Shown here one piece after another: positions 1 through 9,707 of a stretch of DNA of 64,000 nt. The first letter of the stretch is position 1. Every line of letters begins with the position of its first letter. Source of the DNA: Verrucomicrobiia bacterium (GTDB lineage: Bacteria; Verrucomicrobiota; Verrucomicrobiia; Verrucomicrobiales; Akkermansiaceae); the NCBI GenBank assembly GCA_030432565.1, contig JAUIGV010000001.1, positions 248,001-312,000 of the forward strand. Reading direction: 5' to 3'. Under the pieces are notes generated by a model that was given only the letters and a program-made list of their open reading frames with translations, was not told the DNA's origin and searched no databases. The translations under genes and the position numbers were made by a program.

Positions 1-788
1 TGGTTGGTGCACCAATAAAAGAGGTTGAGAAGGGCGACGCCGGTGAAGAGGGTGCCAAAGGGGAGGCCAAAGTCTTTGTCGCCGGTGGAGTCGAGTCGCT
101 CGGGATGGACTTCGTTGAGGGTTTTCCAGCCCTCTCCTATGCCGTTGTTGCCACCGACGGCATTGATGGAAAGCCAGGCAATGGTAAAGCCCCCGATGAG
201 GAGGCCGACGCCGTTGATGGTGTCGAGGACGGCGAGGGTGCGGAGCCCGCCAAATCGCGCGTAGAGGAGGCCGCCGATGCCGATGATGATCGTGGTAAGG
301 CGCAGAAGGGTGGTGTCACTTTCGATCCCGGTAAGAGAGGAAAGATCCATCATGTCGATGAGACCGCGGGCCCCTGAGTAGAGGATCAGGGGGATGAGAA
401 TGAGGGCATAAGCCAGGAGGAAGATGGTGTTGGCGATACTCTGGGTTGTTGTGTTGTAGCGTTGCTCAAGGAATTGCGGAACGGTGGTAATCCCGGTGCG
501 GAGAAAGCGCGGCAGGAAAAAGAGCGCCATGATGATGAGGGCAATGACGGCATTGACTTCCCAGGCCATGACGCTGAGGCCATCCTTAAAGGCTGCTCCA
601 TTCAATCCGACCATCTGTTCGGTCGAGAGGTTGGTAAGGAGGAGGGAGCCGGCGATGATGGGGAAGGTAAGGCTGCGACCACCGAGAAAGAAGCCGTCGG
701 AGCTATCCCGCTCGTCCTTTCGGGTGATCCAAATGGTGAGCGCGGAAGCGGCGGCGGTGAAGAGAAGGAAGGAGATGACAGTGAGCAT
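1..788 (-). CDS. Sodium:solute symporter (SSS family), C-terminus off window
   Basis: This gene is absent from the ORF track because it runs off the left edge. I translated it from the ATG at 788. The product begins MLTVISFLLFTAAASALTIW and continues with FFLGGRSLTFPIIAGSLLLT, then a TEQMVGLNGAAF segment. The GGR-S-L plus TNLSTEQ-x-G arrangement after the first membrane helix is typical of SLC5/SSS transporters. These couple inward Na+ flux to uptake of sugars, amino acids or other small solutes. About 262 of roughly 550-600 expected residues are visible, with several hydrophobic helices. The substrate cannot be told from this part. It is transcribed leftward, away from the gene at 925. Confidence 0.85.
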   Translation of the reverse strand, partial: MLTVISFLLFTAAASALTIWITRKDERDSSDGFFLGGRSLTFPIIAGSLLLTNLSTEQMVGLNGAAFKDGLSVMAWEVNAVIALIIMALFFLPRFLRTGITTVPQFLEQRYNTTTQSIANTIFLLAYALILIPLILYSGARGLIDMMDLSSLTGIESDTTLLRLTTIIIGIGGLLYARFGGLRTLAVLDTINGVGLLIGGFTIAWLSINAVGGNNGIGEGWKTLNEVHPERLDSTGDKDFGLPFGTLFTGVALLNLFYWCTN

Positions 789-924
789 GCCTTGAAGTTT
801 GTTTTGGTTGTGTGAGGCCGGAAACCGACCGTGGAGGGGAGACTAGGTTTCCGCTCCCAAGGTGACAAGGAAACAAGGGGGGCGAGAACCTAAGAGTTTT
901 GCGGATTCAAGCGTTGAAGAAGAA

Positions 925-1497
925 ATGAAGAGTATTCTGGTCTGTTTGTTGGTGTTGAGCGGGGTGTTGCAGGGGCAGGAGGATCAGCGGGAAAAGAAGA
1001 AGTTGATTTGCGGGTTGGAGCTTGAGAAGCATGATCGGGGGCCGGAAGGCACGCCGGGATATCGGCTCAAGGTGACCCTGACCTACAACTGGTTCAGGCA
1101 AAAGATGGTGAGGGGCGACAAGGGCTTGCAGTTGATGGTGGTGAAGAAGGACGGGGAAGAAGTCGCGACGGAGCTTTGGGGGGCGGATGGCACGAGGGAG
1201 GCGGGGCTATCCGATTTTCATATGTTGAGGTCGGGAGGCGGAGTGATTTTCAACTTCGGGATGCGGGCTTATGAGAAGGAGGGAAAATGGTTTTTGAGTT
1301 GGACTGATGCTCTGGGGAACTATCACGGCTGCAAGCTGAAGACCTTGGAGGGAATCAAGTTGGTGATGAAATACGCCAATGAAGCGAACGAGGATTTCAA
1401 GTTGAAGCTCTCGGAGACTTCAACCTTGGAGGTGAAGAAGGAGGAGATCTGGAGTGGTGAAGTGAGATCGGAGGCTGTCGAGCTGCCTTCCAAATAA
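925..1497 (+). CDS. Small exported protein of unknown function
   Basis: The ORF opens at 862, but the ATG at 925 gives a clean signal peptide (MKSILVCLLVLSGVLQGQ), so I prefer that start and a product of 190 aa. The mature part is charged and probably beta-rich (for example LKVTLTYNWFRQKMVRGDKG), and I recognise no domain. It is followed directly by a bidirectional hairpin terminator and faces the large DUF5060 gene. It is likely periplasmic or secreted. The function is unknown. Confidence 0.6.
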   Translation: MKSILVCLLVLSGVLQGQEDQREKKKLICGLELEKHDRGPEGTPGYRLKVTLTYNWFRQKMVRGDKGLQLMVVKKDGEEVATELWGADGTREAGLSDFHMLRSGGGVIFNFGMRAYEKEGKWFLSWTDALGNYHGCKLKTLEGIKLVMKYANEANEDFKLKLSETSTLEVKKEEIWSGEVRSEAVELPSK

Positions 1498-1503
1498 GCA
1501 AAG

Positions 1504-1532
1504 AAAAAGGCCACCCGGAGGGGTGGCCTTTT
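1504..1532. terminator. Bidirectional intrinsic terminator
   Basis: AAAAAGGCCACCC-GGAG-GGGTGGCCTTTT forms an 8-bp GC-rich stem with an A-tract on one side and a T-tract on the other. It can therefore end both the plus-strand gene (stop at 1497) and the minus-strand gene (stop at 1567). Confidence 0.85.
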
Positions 1533-1566
1533 GGAGACGACGGGGTCAGAAAGCAGGAGCTTTCTG

Positions 1567-4500
1567 CTACCTTTTGTCCTTGGTGCGGACGATGGCGACC
1601 CAGTTGCTTGTGTCCGGACAGCTGATCTCAGTGGAGGTAAGCGGGGCGGCCTTTTGGGATTCACCGGTGCGCGGGTTGAACCACTGGATGGTATCGAGTG
1701 ATTTGCTCCGCGGCAGCGCGAGCTTGCACGAGCCGCCATCGGGGAAGGCAAGAACGTAGAGGTCATCTCCGGCGAGGCAGTAGGTGCCGTTTCCTTTTTC
1801 AGGGTTTCCGACTAGCTCGGGTTGCGGGGTCATTTTCCAGAAGGGGACTTTTTGGTCGTGGAAGAAGTCGAGAGCATACTTGGCATACGTCCACGATTGA
1901 TCGCGGGAACGCCAGTCTTCGCAGACGAGATCGTTTTGCGGGAGCTTGTAGCCGAAGTAGTATTCGACGCCCCAGCCACCGCCGAGGAGGTTGCCCCAGA
2001 GGACCCACTTGCGGGTTTGTTCGACCGAGGGCCCTTTGTAGTTTTTGGGCATCCCGGGGTAACCGGCATCGGGAGGCATGCCGTAGGTGGCATCGCCGGG
2101 TTCGTCAAAGGCGACGCACCAGGGGTGCTTTGCATCGCGGGACAAGCGGTTCCATTTCACGGTTTGCCAGTGGACGTCCTTGAGGTGGGAGTTTTGCAGG
2201 GAGACTCCGGTGAAGTCCTCCACGCCGAGGAGTGGTTTGTAAACCTTGTCCTGCATGTTGGGAAAGGTGTGGACGACGAGGTGGTGATCGTAGGGATCGA
2301 GGTCGCGGAGACGGCGGGCCATCTCGACCTGCTGCTTGGTGGTCTGGGTGTTTTCTTCGCCGAGGTTCCAGTTGAGGGCAAGATGGTGGGCAAAGCGGGC
2401 CACAAGTTCCCGGCAGTAAAGTTTGCGCTCGGGGCCAAGGTCACCGCCATCGAGTGAGGTGGGGACGTTTTGCATTCTGTCACCGTTGTGGCCGCCCCGG
2501 TTGTTGTCGTCCATCTCGGTTTCCTGCAGTTTGAAGTGGAGAAAGAGCCCCTTGGCCTGGGCGTGGGTGAAGACGACATTCCACTGGTCGAGCTTCGAGC
2601 AATCGTAGTTGAACTTCTGGTTTCGTGAGACGAAGGGCCAGACATTGTCCCCGTCGCCGCCGGCATTGTAGGGGAGGAAGGAAAATGCGTTCATGCCTTT
2701 TCCGGAGAGGTAATTGAGCGCTCCAATGAGGCCTTTTCCTTTGCCATTTCTCCAGGTCGGGTCGCCTTCCTTCCAGTCCTTGAGGTGGGGCTTGTAGTGC
2801 TTGAGCGGGACCTTCTTGGTAGAGACGGTGGTGTCGTCAAAGTCGGCGTAGCCGAGGAGGGTTTCGGGCGCGTCGGCTCCCGCTTTGAGGAAGTAGCGCT
2901 TGGAACCGGCGAACTGAAGGTAGGGTTTGCCGACGTAACTGAGTCGTCCTTCGGCGTAGAATCCGGGGGCTTCCTTGGGTGTCGGCTTAATTGTGATCTT
3001 GCCGGACTTGTTGTATTTTTTGAGAGTCTCGACGGCTTTCTCGGGGAACTTGTTGGTCGGCATGAGGGCGACGTCTTCTCCGGTGAGGAAGGTGGTGCTG
3101 TAGGTCCACTCGCCCGGTTTGTCGGGCGAGAAATGGGCACGCCATTTGGTGCCGGACTTGGCGGAAGTTTCTCCGGCGTTTCCATCGGCCGCAAAGTAGC
3201 CGGGGACGTGGTATTCGAACTCTCCCGAGCGATGGGTGAAGGTTACGACGAGGGAGTAGTCGCGGAAAGGATTGGGCTTTTGATCGAGTTCGTAAGCGAA
3301 GGGGCCGTCGAGAGTGAGGGTGACGGGCTGCCACTGGGTGTCGCCGGAGATGGCGATGGCTCCGTCGCCGTGGTCTTTGCGCGGCTGCTGGAGGTCGGGG
3401 AGTTTTTCAAGCGCAGGTTGAGGTGTCGAATGGGTTTCTTGCTTAATGGATGCCGCCAGCTTTCGGGTTTCCGCATCGGCGGGGATGAAAACGAGGGCGG
3501 CGAGACGTGCGCGGGAGTATTCCTTGCCGTCGGCGGAGGCGACCTTGGATTTGATTTTGAGATCCTCTCCGGTGCCGAAGACGAGGTTGCGAACAGTTTT
3601 ATTGAACTTGCGCCCGGTTTCGTAGGTGTCGTTGGCGAGCGGGATTTGGAATTTCAGGATGGACTTGCCGTTGAGGAAGATCTCGTGCTCCGCCTCCCCA
3701 TCGTTCTCGCCGACTCCAACGAGGGTGAGATGATAATTACCGCTGGGATAGGGAAAAGAGAAGGTGGTTTCAGCCGCCTTGTTTTTATCGGGATTGATGG
3801 CGAGCCATTTGCCTTGGTCGAGATAGAAGCCGCCCTTTGCGGGAATTTTGGAGGCGGGGAGGCGGAGGCGTGGACCCGCGTTGGCACCTTGCTTCGCGGC
3901 GTCTTTCTTTTGGTTTTCGAGGATCCACTTGCGGAGGGTGGAGGAACCCTTGCCATAAGGTTCGGGAAGTTTGACGAGGTCGCGGGTTTCGATCTTGGGT
4001 GGATCACCCCAGTGTTTTGGAAAACGCGAGATTGGCTTGGCGGGGTCCTTCTTTTGGTTTTCGAGGATCCACTCACGGAGGGTGGAGGAACCCTTGCCAT
4101 AGGGTTCGGGAAGTTTGACGAGGTCGCGGGTTTCGATCTTGGGTGGATCACCCCAGTGTTTTGGAAAACGGCTGATCGGTCTGGTTTTGAAAGGGGCGGG
4201 GAGCTCGCCTTCTTTTACGAGGGTGGCGGGTCCATTCCCTTTGGGCGGGGAATTTTGATCCGGCTTGGCGGTCGTGAGGATGAACTTGTCGAACTCGAAG
4301 CCATCCTCGCGCATGGAAAACTGAATTTTGTGAAGTCCGGGCTTGGGGATATCGATCCAGATCTGGCCAAAGACGCCGGTGTGAACGGTCTTGGTGCGTT
4401 GCTTGGAATCCCAGGACCATTTATTTTTGGCAGTCCATTGCATTTTAGCTCCCGAGTCGGGCCAGCTGCCGTTGAGTCCAAGGTGGACGCCGTTGTCTTC

Positions 4501-4911
4501 GGTGTTGGTGGAGAAAGTACGAACCCAGCAGTAGTAACGGCCGGGAGTGTTGAAATGGACGGGATAGGTGAGGATGGCCATCTTTCCGCCCTCGTCCGTA
4601 AAGTTCTCTCCTTTGATGAGTTTGTCTCCATGCGAGCGACGGGTGTCGGGGAGAATTTCGAGGTAGGCTCCACCCGAGGCCGAGCTGGCGTGATTCGGGT
4701 CGCCGTCCGGCTTGATATCGGGTGTGTTTTCGGTGGAGATGATGTGCCAGGCCCGGACATCCGACTTGTTCTGGGAAACGAAATGTTCGGCTTCAATTGC
4801 CACGACTCCGTTTTTTTCCTCAAAGACAAGTTCCGGAGCGAGAGGCTTGGTGGAAGCAAATGAAAGGCCCGCCAGAGGGAGGGCGAGTAATTGCATGTAA
4901 CTATTTCTCAT
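1567..4911 (-). CDS. Exported DUF5060-type glycoside hydrolase-like protein
   Basis: The product is 1,114 aa with a signal peptide (LLALPLAGLSFAS). Residues ~25-220 form a carbohydrate-binding-like beta-sandwich (AIEAEHF, PGRYYCWVRTF, GLHKIQF). Residues ~245-340 carry a 48-residue tandem duplication. Residues ~345-485 form a second beta-rich module. Residues ~520-610 resemble DUF5060 (WQPVTLTLDGPFAYE, PGEWTYSTTF). This is followed by a TIM-barrel-like region resembling DUF4038/collagenase-related proteins (FLKAGADAPETLLGYADFDD, ALNWNLGEEN) and a small C-terminal beta domain (GESQKAAPLTSTEIS). These families usually act on polysaccharides outside the cytoplasm. Substrate and activity are inferred, and the glutamate in NLGEEN is a catalytic candidate. 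Confidence 0.8.
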   Translation of the reverse strand: MRNSYMQLLALPLAGLSFASTKPLAPELVFEEKNGVVAIEAEHFVSQNKSDVRAWHIISTENTPDIKPDGDPNHASSASGGAYLEILPDTRRSHGDKLIKGENFTDEGGKMAILTYPVHFNTPGRYYCWVRTFSTNTEDNGVHLGLNGSWPDSGAKMQWTAKNKWSWDSKQRTKTVHTGVFGQIWIDIPKPGLHKIQFSMREDGFEFDKFILTTAKPDQNSPPKGNGPATLVKEGELPAPFKTRPISRFPKHWGDPPKIETRDLVKLPEPYGKGSSTLREWILENQKKDPAKPISRFPKHWGDPPKIETRDLVKLPEPYGKGSSTLRKWILENQKKDAAKQGANAGPRLRLPASKIPAKGGFYLDQGKWLAINPDKNKAAETTFSFPYPSGNYHLTLVGVGENDGEAEHEIFLNGKSILKFQIPLANDTYETGRKFNKTVRNLVFGTGEDLKIKSKVASADGKEYSRARLAALVFIPADAETRKLAASIKQETHSTPQPALEKLPDLQQPRKDHGDGAIAISGDTQWQPVTLTLDGPFAYELDQKPNPFRDYSLVVTFTHRSGEFEYHVPGYFAADGNAGETSAKSGTKWRAHFSPDKPGEWTYSTTFLTGEDVALMPTNKFPEKAVETLKKYNKSGKITIKPTPKEAPGFYAEGRLSYVGKPYLQFAGSKRYFLKAGADAPETLLGYADFDDTTVSTKKVPLKHYKPHLKDWKEGDPTWRNGKGKGLIGALNYLSGKGMNAFSFLPYNAGGDGDNVWPFVSRNQKFNYDCSKLDQWNVVFTHAQAKGLFLHFKLQETEMDDNNRGGHNGDRMQNVPTSLDGGDLGPERKLYCRELVARFAHHLALNWNLGEENTQTTKQQVEMARRLRDLDPYDHHLVVHTFPNMQDKVYKPLLGVEDFTGVSLQNSHLKDVHWQTVKWNRLSRDAKHPWCVAFDEPGDATYGMPPDAGYPGMPKNYKGPSVEQTRKWVLWGNLLGGGWGVEYYFGYKLPQNDLVCEDWRSRDQSWTYAKYALDFFHDQKVPFWKMTPQPELVGNPEKGNGTYCLAGDDLYVLAFPDGGSCKLALPRSKSLDTIQWFNPRTGESQKAAPLTSTEISCPDTSNWVAIVRTKDKR
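3901..4188 (-). repeat. Tandem 144-bp in-frame duplication
   Basis: Two adjacent copies (3901-4044 and 4045-4188) keep the reading frame and encode 48 residues each, centred on FPKHWGDPPKIETRDLVKLP. The first ~127 bp of the copies differ at only about four positions, while the last ~17 bp diverge. This indicates a recent duplication of a linker-like segment between two beta modules. Confidence 0.95.
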
Positions 4912-5039
4912 ACAGTTTTAGAGGCTAATCGGGACACGAAGGAGTGCCAAGGAAGGAAAACGCTCTCGTTGCAGAGAGGTGGAGAAAGAGCTGTTTTCAG
5001 CAAAAGTGCCGGGATCAGGAGAGTCGGGCCCCGGATGAG

Positions 5040-5591
5040 CTAGTTCGAGAGGATCTCGTCGGGCGCGTCGGCGAGGATGCGGTGATAGGGCGAGATCTCG
5101 CGCATGATGGTTTTCCAAAGGGTGAGATCGTGGGGCAGGCTGAGGAGGTTGGTTTTAGGGTCGGTGATGGTCCAGGCGTCCTGTGAGATTTCCTCTTCGA
5201 GCTGGCCCTCGGACCATCCCGAGTATCCGGCAAAGGCTTTGACGAGAGTGTTGGGCTGGTCGAGGTAGCTTTTGGCCTCATCCATGGCGATGCGGGTGGC
5301 GAAACCGAATTTGGAATCCCGTTCCCAAAAGGCCGAGAAGGTGAGTTGGTCCCGTGCGACGGGGCCGCCGAGGTGAACGGGGAGTTGCCAGAGTTCGAGG
5401 AAATCGGGGTCACTAATGAGATCGCCCACCGTTCTGCCGGAGGGTTGGTTTAGGATCAATCCGAAGGCTCCTTCTGCGGGAGTGTGCTCGGCGAGAAGCA
5501 CGACGGACTTGTTAAATGTGCCGTCGCGAAGGGACGGATCGGCGAGAAGGAGCTTCTGTCGGAGTTCTGGAAGAGCCGGCTGCGTGTTCAC
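5040..5591 (-). CDS. yqgE: YqgE/AlgH family protein
   Basis: The 183-aa product has the family layout: LLLADPSLRDGTFNKSVVLL near the N-terminus, then EGAFGLILNQPSGRTVGDL and LPVHLGGPV. This is the DUF179 fold. The molecular role of YqgE is not settled; AlgH was first linked to alginate regulation in Pseudomonas. The start is GTG at 5591 (reads MNTQPALPELRQ), with no obvious Shine-Dalgarno sequence. It is divergent from transketolase, with 145 bp between the starts. Length is normal for the family. Confidence 0.92.
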   Translation of the reverse strand: MNTQPALPELRQKLLLADPSLRDGTFNKSVVLLAEHTPAEGAFGLILNQPSGRTVGDLISDPDFLELWQLPVHLGGPVARDQLTFSAFWERDSKFGFATRIAMDEAKSYLDQPNTLVKAFAGYSGWSEGQLEEEISQDAWTITDPKTNLLSLPHDLTLWKTIMREISPYHRILADAPDEILSN

Positions 5592-5736
5592 CGGAGAAGA
5601 TTGAATGATGAAGCGGAAAGAGTGAAGACTTTGATTCGGGGATTCGGGAATAGTGAGCGGGCTTGGGGCAAAGTTGTCGCGGTCAATCTGTATTACGGCT
5701 TGATCATGGGGCCTGATTTAGGGAGGTTCTCCGCTC

Positions 5737-7710
5737 ATGAATAAAGAAGCACTTTCCAGAGCTGCGGCCGAGGCCCGCGGATTGGCCATCGATGCCGTCC
5801 ATGCCTGCTCCTCCGGCCATCTTGGTCTTCCTCTTGGTTGCGCCGATATGGGCGCGGTCCTTTTCGGCGAAGGCCTTCGTTTTAATCCCGCTGCTCCAAA
5901 GTGGCTGAACCGCGATCGTTTCATCCTCTCGGCTGGTCACGGATCGATGTTCATTTACAGCTGGCTTCATCTCGCCGGTTTCAAGGTGACCGGTCAGGAC
6001 GTGGCAGATTTCCGCAAGCTGAACTCGATCACCCCGGGCCACCCCGAGTTTGACGAGACCGAGGGAGTCGAGGCCACCACCGGACCTCTTGGCCAGGGCG
6101 TGGGCAATGCGGTCGGTTACGCTCTTTCCGGAAAGCGTGCGGCGGCTCGTTATAATACGGCCGATCACACCATCTTTGATCACCATGTCGTCGCGTTGGC
6201 CGGTGACGGATGTCTCCAGGAGGGTGTGGCCCAGGAAGCAATCGCTTTCGCCGGTCACAACCAGTTGGACAACTTGATTCTCATTTATGATTCAAATGAC
6301 GTCACCCTCGATGCGATGGCTGACAGGACCCAGGGTTGGGATGCCGAGCAGTATTTCAAGTCTCTCAACTGGGATGCGGTCACCGTCGATGGTCACGACA
6401 TGGATGCTTTTCTTGAGGCTTTCAATGCGGCCAAAGCCAGTAGCGGGAAGCCCACGGTGATTATTGCGAAGACTTTGATCGGAAAGGGGATTCCCGAGGT
6501 GGCCGGAACAGCTGGCGCCCACGGTGAAGGTGGCGCCAAGTTCGCCGAGGAAGCCCGTAAGGGACTTGGCCTGCCCGCGCAAACCTTCTTTGTCTCCGAT
6601 GAAACCAAGGCCTACTTCGCCGCCCAGGCAGAAGCCAAGGCAGATGCCTTCAACGAGTGGCAGGCGACCTATGATTCCTGGGCAGCTGCCAATCAGGATC
6701 TCGCAAGCGAGCTTGAAGATAGTGTAGGAAAAGTGGTTCCGACCGATCTTTCCGATCAGATTCCCGCCTTTGCTGATGACTACGCCGATGCCACCCGCGG
6801 GTCCGGTGGGGTTGTCATCAATGCGGTTGCCAAGGCCATGCCTTCGGTGATCACCGGATCGGCTGACCTCTTTGGATCGACCAAAAATTACCTTAAGGAC
6901 GAAGGAGACTTCTCCGCTGCAAATCCAACCGGGCGCAATATTTGGTTTGGAATTCGTGAGCACGGCATGGGTGCGATTTGCAATGGCGTAGCGTATGACG
7001 GGCTCTTCCGCATCAGTGGGGCGACCTTCTGTGTCTTTGCTGATTACCTACGTCCGTCCATCCGCATCGCCGGTCTTGCCAAGCTTCCCGTGACTTACAT
7101 CTTTACCCATGACTCCGTGGGCGTGGGTGAAGACGGCCCGACCCACCAACCGGTGGAGACTGTCAGTGGTCTGCGGGTCATTCCAAATCTCGATGTGATC
7201 CGCCCTGGTGATCAGGAGGAAGTGGCCGGTGCCTTTATCTGTGCGATGGAGCGTCTTGATGGACCAACTGCCCTGATTTTCAGTCGCCAAAAGGTGGTGT
7301 CTCTCAACGATCTCGCTTCGGTTGAGACCCGTCGCGATGGTGTTGCCAAAGGTGCTTACATTCTTAAAAAAGAAGAAGGTGACCTCGAGTGCATCATTCT
7401 TGCGACTGGATCGGAAGTGGGACATGCCATCGAAGCGGCCAGGGAACTCGGGGCCGGAGCACGCGTGGTTTCCGCTCCTTGCCTCGAGCGATTTGATCGT
7501 CAATCTGCCGGGTATCAGGAAGAGGTTTTGCCGGCCTCTTGCACCAAGCGGGTGGCAATTGAAGCCGGTGTGAGCGGGCTTTGGTATAAATACGTCGGCC
7601 TTGAAGGCAAGGTGGTCGGAATCGACCGTTTCGGGATGTCAGCTCCCGGAAATGTCGTTATGGACGAACTCGGCATCAATGCTGCGGGCATCGTAAAGGC
7701 ACTGAGCTAA
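5737..7710 (+). CDS. tkt: Transketolase
   Basis: This 657-aa thiamine-diphosphate enzyme transfers two-carbon ketol units between sugar phosphates in the pentose phosphate pathway. Key features are [19 protein letters not shown] at the N-terminus, [14 protein letters not shown], the ThDP/Mg motif GDGCLQEG ending in the DSND segment, the pyrimidine-domain IREHGMGA, and [15 protein letters not shown]. The length matches the bacterial family. The start is supported by GGGAGG at 5721-5726, ten bases before the ATG. A strong hairpin terminator follows, so it is probably a single-gene unit. Confidence 0.97.
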   Translation: MNKEALSRAAAEARGLAIDAVHACSSGHLGLPLGCADMGAVLFGEGLRFNPAAPKWLNRDRFILSAGHGSMFIYSWLHLAGFKVTGQDVADFRKLNSITPGHPEFDETEGVEATTGPLGQGVGNAVGYALSGKRAAARYNTADHTIFDHHVVALAGDGCLQEGVAQEAIAFAGHNQLDNLILIYDSNDVTLDAMADRTQGWDAEQYFKSLNWDAVTVDGHDMDAFLEAFNAAKASSGKPTVIIAKTLIGKGIPEVAGTAGAHGEGGAKFAEEARKGLGLPAQTFFVSDETKAYFAAQAEAKADAFNEWQATYDSWAAANQDLASELEDSVGKVVPTDLSDQIPAFADDYADATRGSGGVVINAVAKAMPSVITGSADLFGSTKNYLKDEGDFSAANPTGRNIWFGIREHGMGAICNGVAYDGLFRISGATFCVFADYLRPSIRIAGLAKLPVTYIFTHDSVGVGEDGPTHQPVETVSGLRVIPNLDVIRPGDQEEVAGAFICAMERLDGPTALIFSRQKVVSLNDLASVETRRDGVAKGAYILKKEEGDLECIILATGSEVGHAIEAARELGAGARVVSAPCLERFDRQSAGYQEEVLPASCTKRVAIEAGVSGLWYKYVGLEGKVVGIDRFGMSAPGNVVMDELGINAAGIVKALS

Positions 7711-7731
7711 AAAGGGAATCAATTCAAACAA

Positions 7732-7764
7732 AGCCTCCACTCGATGACCGGGTGGAGGCTTTTT
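7732..7764 (+). terminator. Intrinsic terminator after tkt
   Basis: AGCCTCCAC, an 11-nt loop and GTGGAGGCT form a perfect 9-bp stem followed by TTTT, 21 bp after the tkt stop. Confidence 0.9.
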
Positions 7765-7827
7765 GCGGGGGGGTATCTGCTCTATGTGGCGGAAGGTGAG
7801 AGACCTGCGGGGCGCCTGTGCCAGAGG

Positions 7828-8214
7828 TTACTCTTCTTGTTGCTTCTTGCTGATGGGAAACGACGGGAGGGCTTTCTGGAAGAGACTCATGGTTCGTCGG
7901 GCATCGTTTTTGAGGCCTCGGATCTCGCGTTGGACCGGGGCTTCATTGATGGATTCGGTGATTGCCACATTCGTCGGCTCCACGGCTATCGGTGCTACAG
8001 TGACAGCTTCCCCTGATGGTTTGCCCCCGGGTGCAATGACCACAAAGATTGCAAGAACGGCCATCGCGGGCACGGCAAATCGGCGGATGAAGCCTTTCTT
8101 CTCGGGAGCAAAGGGCTCGCGGGCCATGGCCTGAATACGTGTTTCGAATCCGGGACGGGGAGTCTCGGTGACGATCTTTTCACGAAGGCGGGTTTCGAGA
8201 GTCTGGGTGGTCAT
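7828..8214 (-). CDS. Small membrane protein, putative anti-sigma partner
   Basis: The 128-aa product has a cytoplasmic-looking N-terminus (LETRLREKIVTETPRPGFE), one membrane helix around residues 45-62 (FAVPAMAVLAIFVVIAPGG) and an outer C-terminal tail. Its ATG overlaps the stop of the ECF sigma gene by four bases (ATGA), so the two are translationally coupled. The topology and position suggest an anti-sigma factor or sigma regulator. I see no zinc-binding HxxxCxxC motif, so the assignment rests on context only. Confidence 0.6.
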   Translation of the reverse strand: MTTQTLETRLREKIVTETPRPGFETRIQAMAREPFAPEKKGFIRRFAVPAMAVLAIFVVIAPGGKPSGEAVTVAPIAVEPTNVAITESINEAPVQREIRGLKNDARRTMSLFQKALPSFPISKKQQEE

Positions 8215-8783
8215 GATGAGGTGAGGTTGACTTGCTGGCCGGGAAGCCAGGCGTCTTTGGTGAGAGTGAGCTCCTTGCCGAGGCGCTTGCGGGCGCGGTA
8301 GACGATCACTTTGGCATGGGTGGTCGATTTGTGAAGGACACGGGCCACTTCCTTGAGGGGCAGATCTTCCTGATAGTGCATCCAGAGGGCGGTGAATTCG
8401 TCGGGTTTGAGTTTGTCCTTGGCAATCTTCCAGAGAGCGACGGCGTCGTGTGGCTTGTTGCTTTCGATGGAGGGGTGATCCGAGTCAAAGAGCGGAGAGG
8501 TCGGTTTGCTTTTGCGCCACTGGGAAATAGCGGTGCGGCGGGCGATGGTGAAGAGCCAGGGGAGAAGGTCGCGATCGGCTTTGAAGGTTTTTAGTTTGCG
8601 GAGAGCGAGGAGGAAAGTGTCCTGGGTGAGGTCTTCGGCGTCTTCTTTGCGGCCAGTCAGTTGGTGGAGAAATCCGTAAACTTTTTGATGGTAGCGATGG
8701 ATGATTTCGTCGCGCGCCGACATGGCATCGTCCCCATCCGCAAGAGCGGTGAGGACAAGTTCGGTGTCAGAACGTTCGGACAT
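8211..8783 (-). CDS. ECF-type sigma-70 family RNA polymerase sigma factor
   Basis: The 190-aa product contains region 2 (YHQKVYGFLHQLTGRKEDAEDLTQDTF, then LPWLFTIARRTAISQWRK, about residues 28-90) and region 4 (FTALWMHYQEDLPLKEVARVLHKS, then VYRARKRLGKEL, about residues 125-175). This is the minimal two-domain ECF architecture. It would direct RNA polymerase to a stress or envelope regulon. It lies 11 bp after an exported-protein gene and overlaps the membrane-protein gene, which fits a three-gene operon under common control. Confidence 0.93.
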   Translation of the reverse strand: MSERSDTELVLTALADGDDAMSARDEIIHRYHQKVYGFLHQLTGRKEDAEDLTQDTFLLALRKLKTFKADRDLLPWLFTIARRTAISQWRKSKPTSPLFDSDHPSIESNKPHDAVALWKIAKDKLKPDEFTALWMHYQEDLPLKEVARVLHKSTTHAKVIVYRARKRLGKELTLTKDAWLPGQQVNLTSS

Positions 8784-8794
8784 CAGGCGTGAGC

Positions 8795-9655
8795 CTACTT
8801 CAGTTTTGAGATCAGGGCGAGAGCGTTTGCGGCGGGGAGACTCATCGTCATGGTCATGGTTTTCCCGGAGGTTTGGCCATTGTGTTGGATGTCGAGCATC
8901 TGAATGGTTTCGTCGGCCAATTCTCCGAGAGAGACGAGACCCTCAAGGACATGCATCATGCGCTTGGCCATTCTTGAGGAATCAGTAGTAACGATCATGT
9001 CAGCGACGAGTCGATTTTGATTCTCACCGAGAGTCATGAGAATGGAGTCGGCTTTCCGGACAAGGCGGGAGCCTTCGTCCAGTGGTATTTCGATTTTACG
9101 GATGTTGGCGTAGGCGATGACGACGGGGTTTTGAGATGGGAGGGTGAGATTCGCTTTGATTCCGGGCTTTCTCCGGGCGAGGACGTCAAGTGCCAGTTTC
9201 AGGAGTTCTTTTTGTTGGGAGATAATGACGGTGTTGTCGCCGTGGAATCCGGCGTGCTGGGTGTTGCCCTTGTCCTCCCATTGGTGAATGGATGCGGCTC
9301 CGTGCGTTGTGAGTTTGTAGGCATCCGCCTGAGCGATAACTTTCTCAAAGCGGGCCCGGTTAAAGCTACCGGAGAGAGTGATGGCGATTTCGTCCGCCTT
9401 GCCGGTCCCAAAAAGAGTGGCGTCGGTCAGATCTTCGAGGAGGTCGAAGCCAAAGAGGGCTTTGATGTCGGCGATTTTATCAGCTTCGTCTTGGCGGATT
9501 TGATTGAGAATGAATCCACCGGCATTTGTTTTGCGGAGTCCGGTCAGATCTCCGTGCAGATACCACTGGGCTTCGATTGGGATGTTTTGGGGCTGGAACG
9601 CTCCCGCGACGGCCAGTGGGGCGGCGAGGAGAGTCAGGAGAATCAGTTTTTTCAT
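8795..9655 (-). CDS. Exported protein of unknown function, upstream of the ECF sigma gene
   Basis: The ORF extends to 9679, but the ATG at 9655 begins a signal peptide (MKKLILLTLLAAPLAVAGAF), giving 286 aa. The mature part is a mixed alpha/beta repeat-like fold with segments such as ALFGFDLLEDLTDATLFG and PVVIAYANIRKIEIP. This resembles exported proteins of unknown function common in Verrucomicrobia and Planctomycetes. It is first in the cluster with the ECF sigma factor and its putative partner, so it may be the sensed or regulated envelope component. That is inference. Confidence 0.65.
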   Translation of the reverse strand: MKKLILLTLLAAPLAVAGAFQPQNIPIEAQWYLHGDLTGLRKTNAGGFILNQIRQDEADKIADIKALFGFDLLEDLTDATLFGTGKADEIAITLSGSFNRARFEKVIAQADAYKLTTHGAASIHQWEDKGNTQHAGFHGDNTVIISQQKELLKLALDVLARRKPGIKANLTLPSQNPVVIAYANIRKIEIPLDEGSRLVRKADSILMTLGENQNRLVADMIVTTDSSRMAKRMMHVLEGLVSLGELADETIQMLDIQHNGQTSGKTMTMTMSLPAANALALISKLK

Positions 9656-9707
9656 GGAAGGCTTATGAGCCTGGGGCAAAATTGGTTACATCCGAAGGTG
9701 AGTTTTC

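Noticed and set aside
2785-4863. 692-aa plus-strand ORF
   Set aside because: It lies fully antisense to the DUF5060 gene, has no recognisable domain, and arises from the GC-rich codon use of the real gene.
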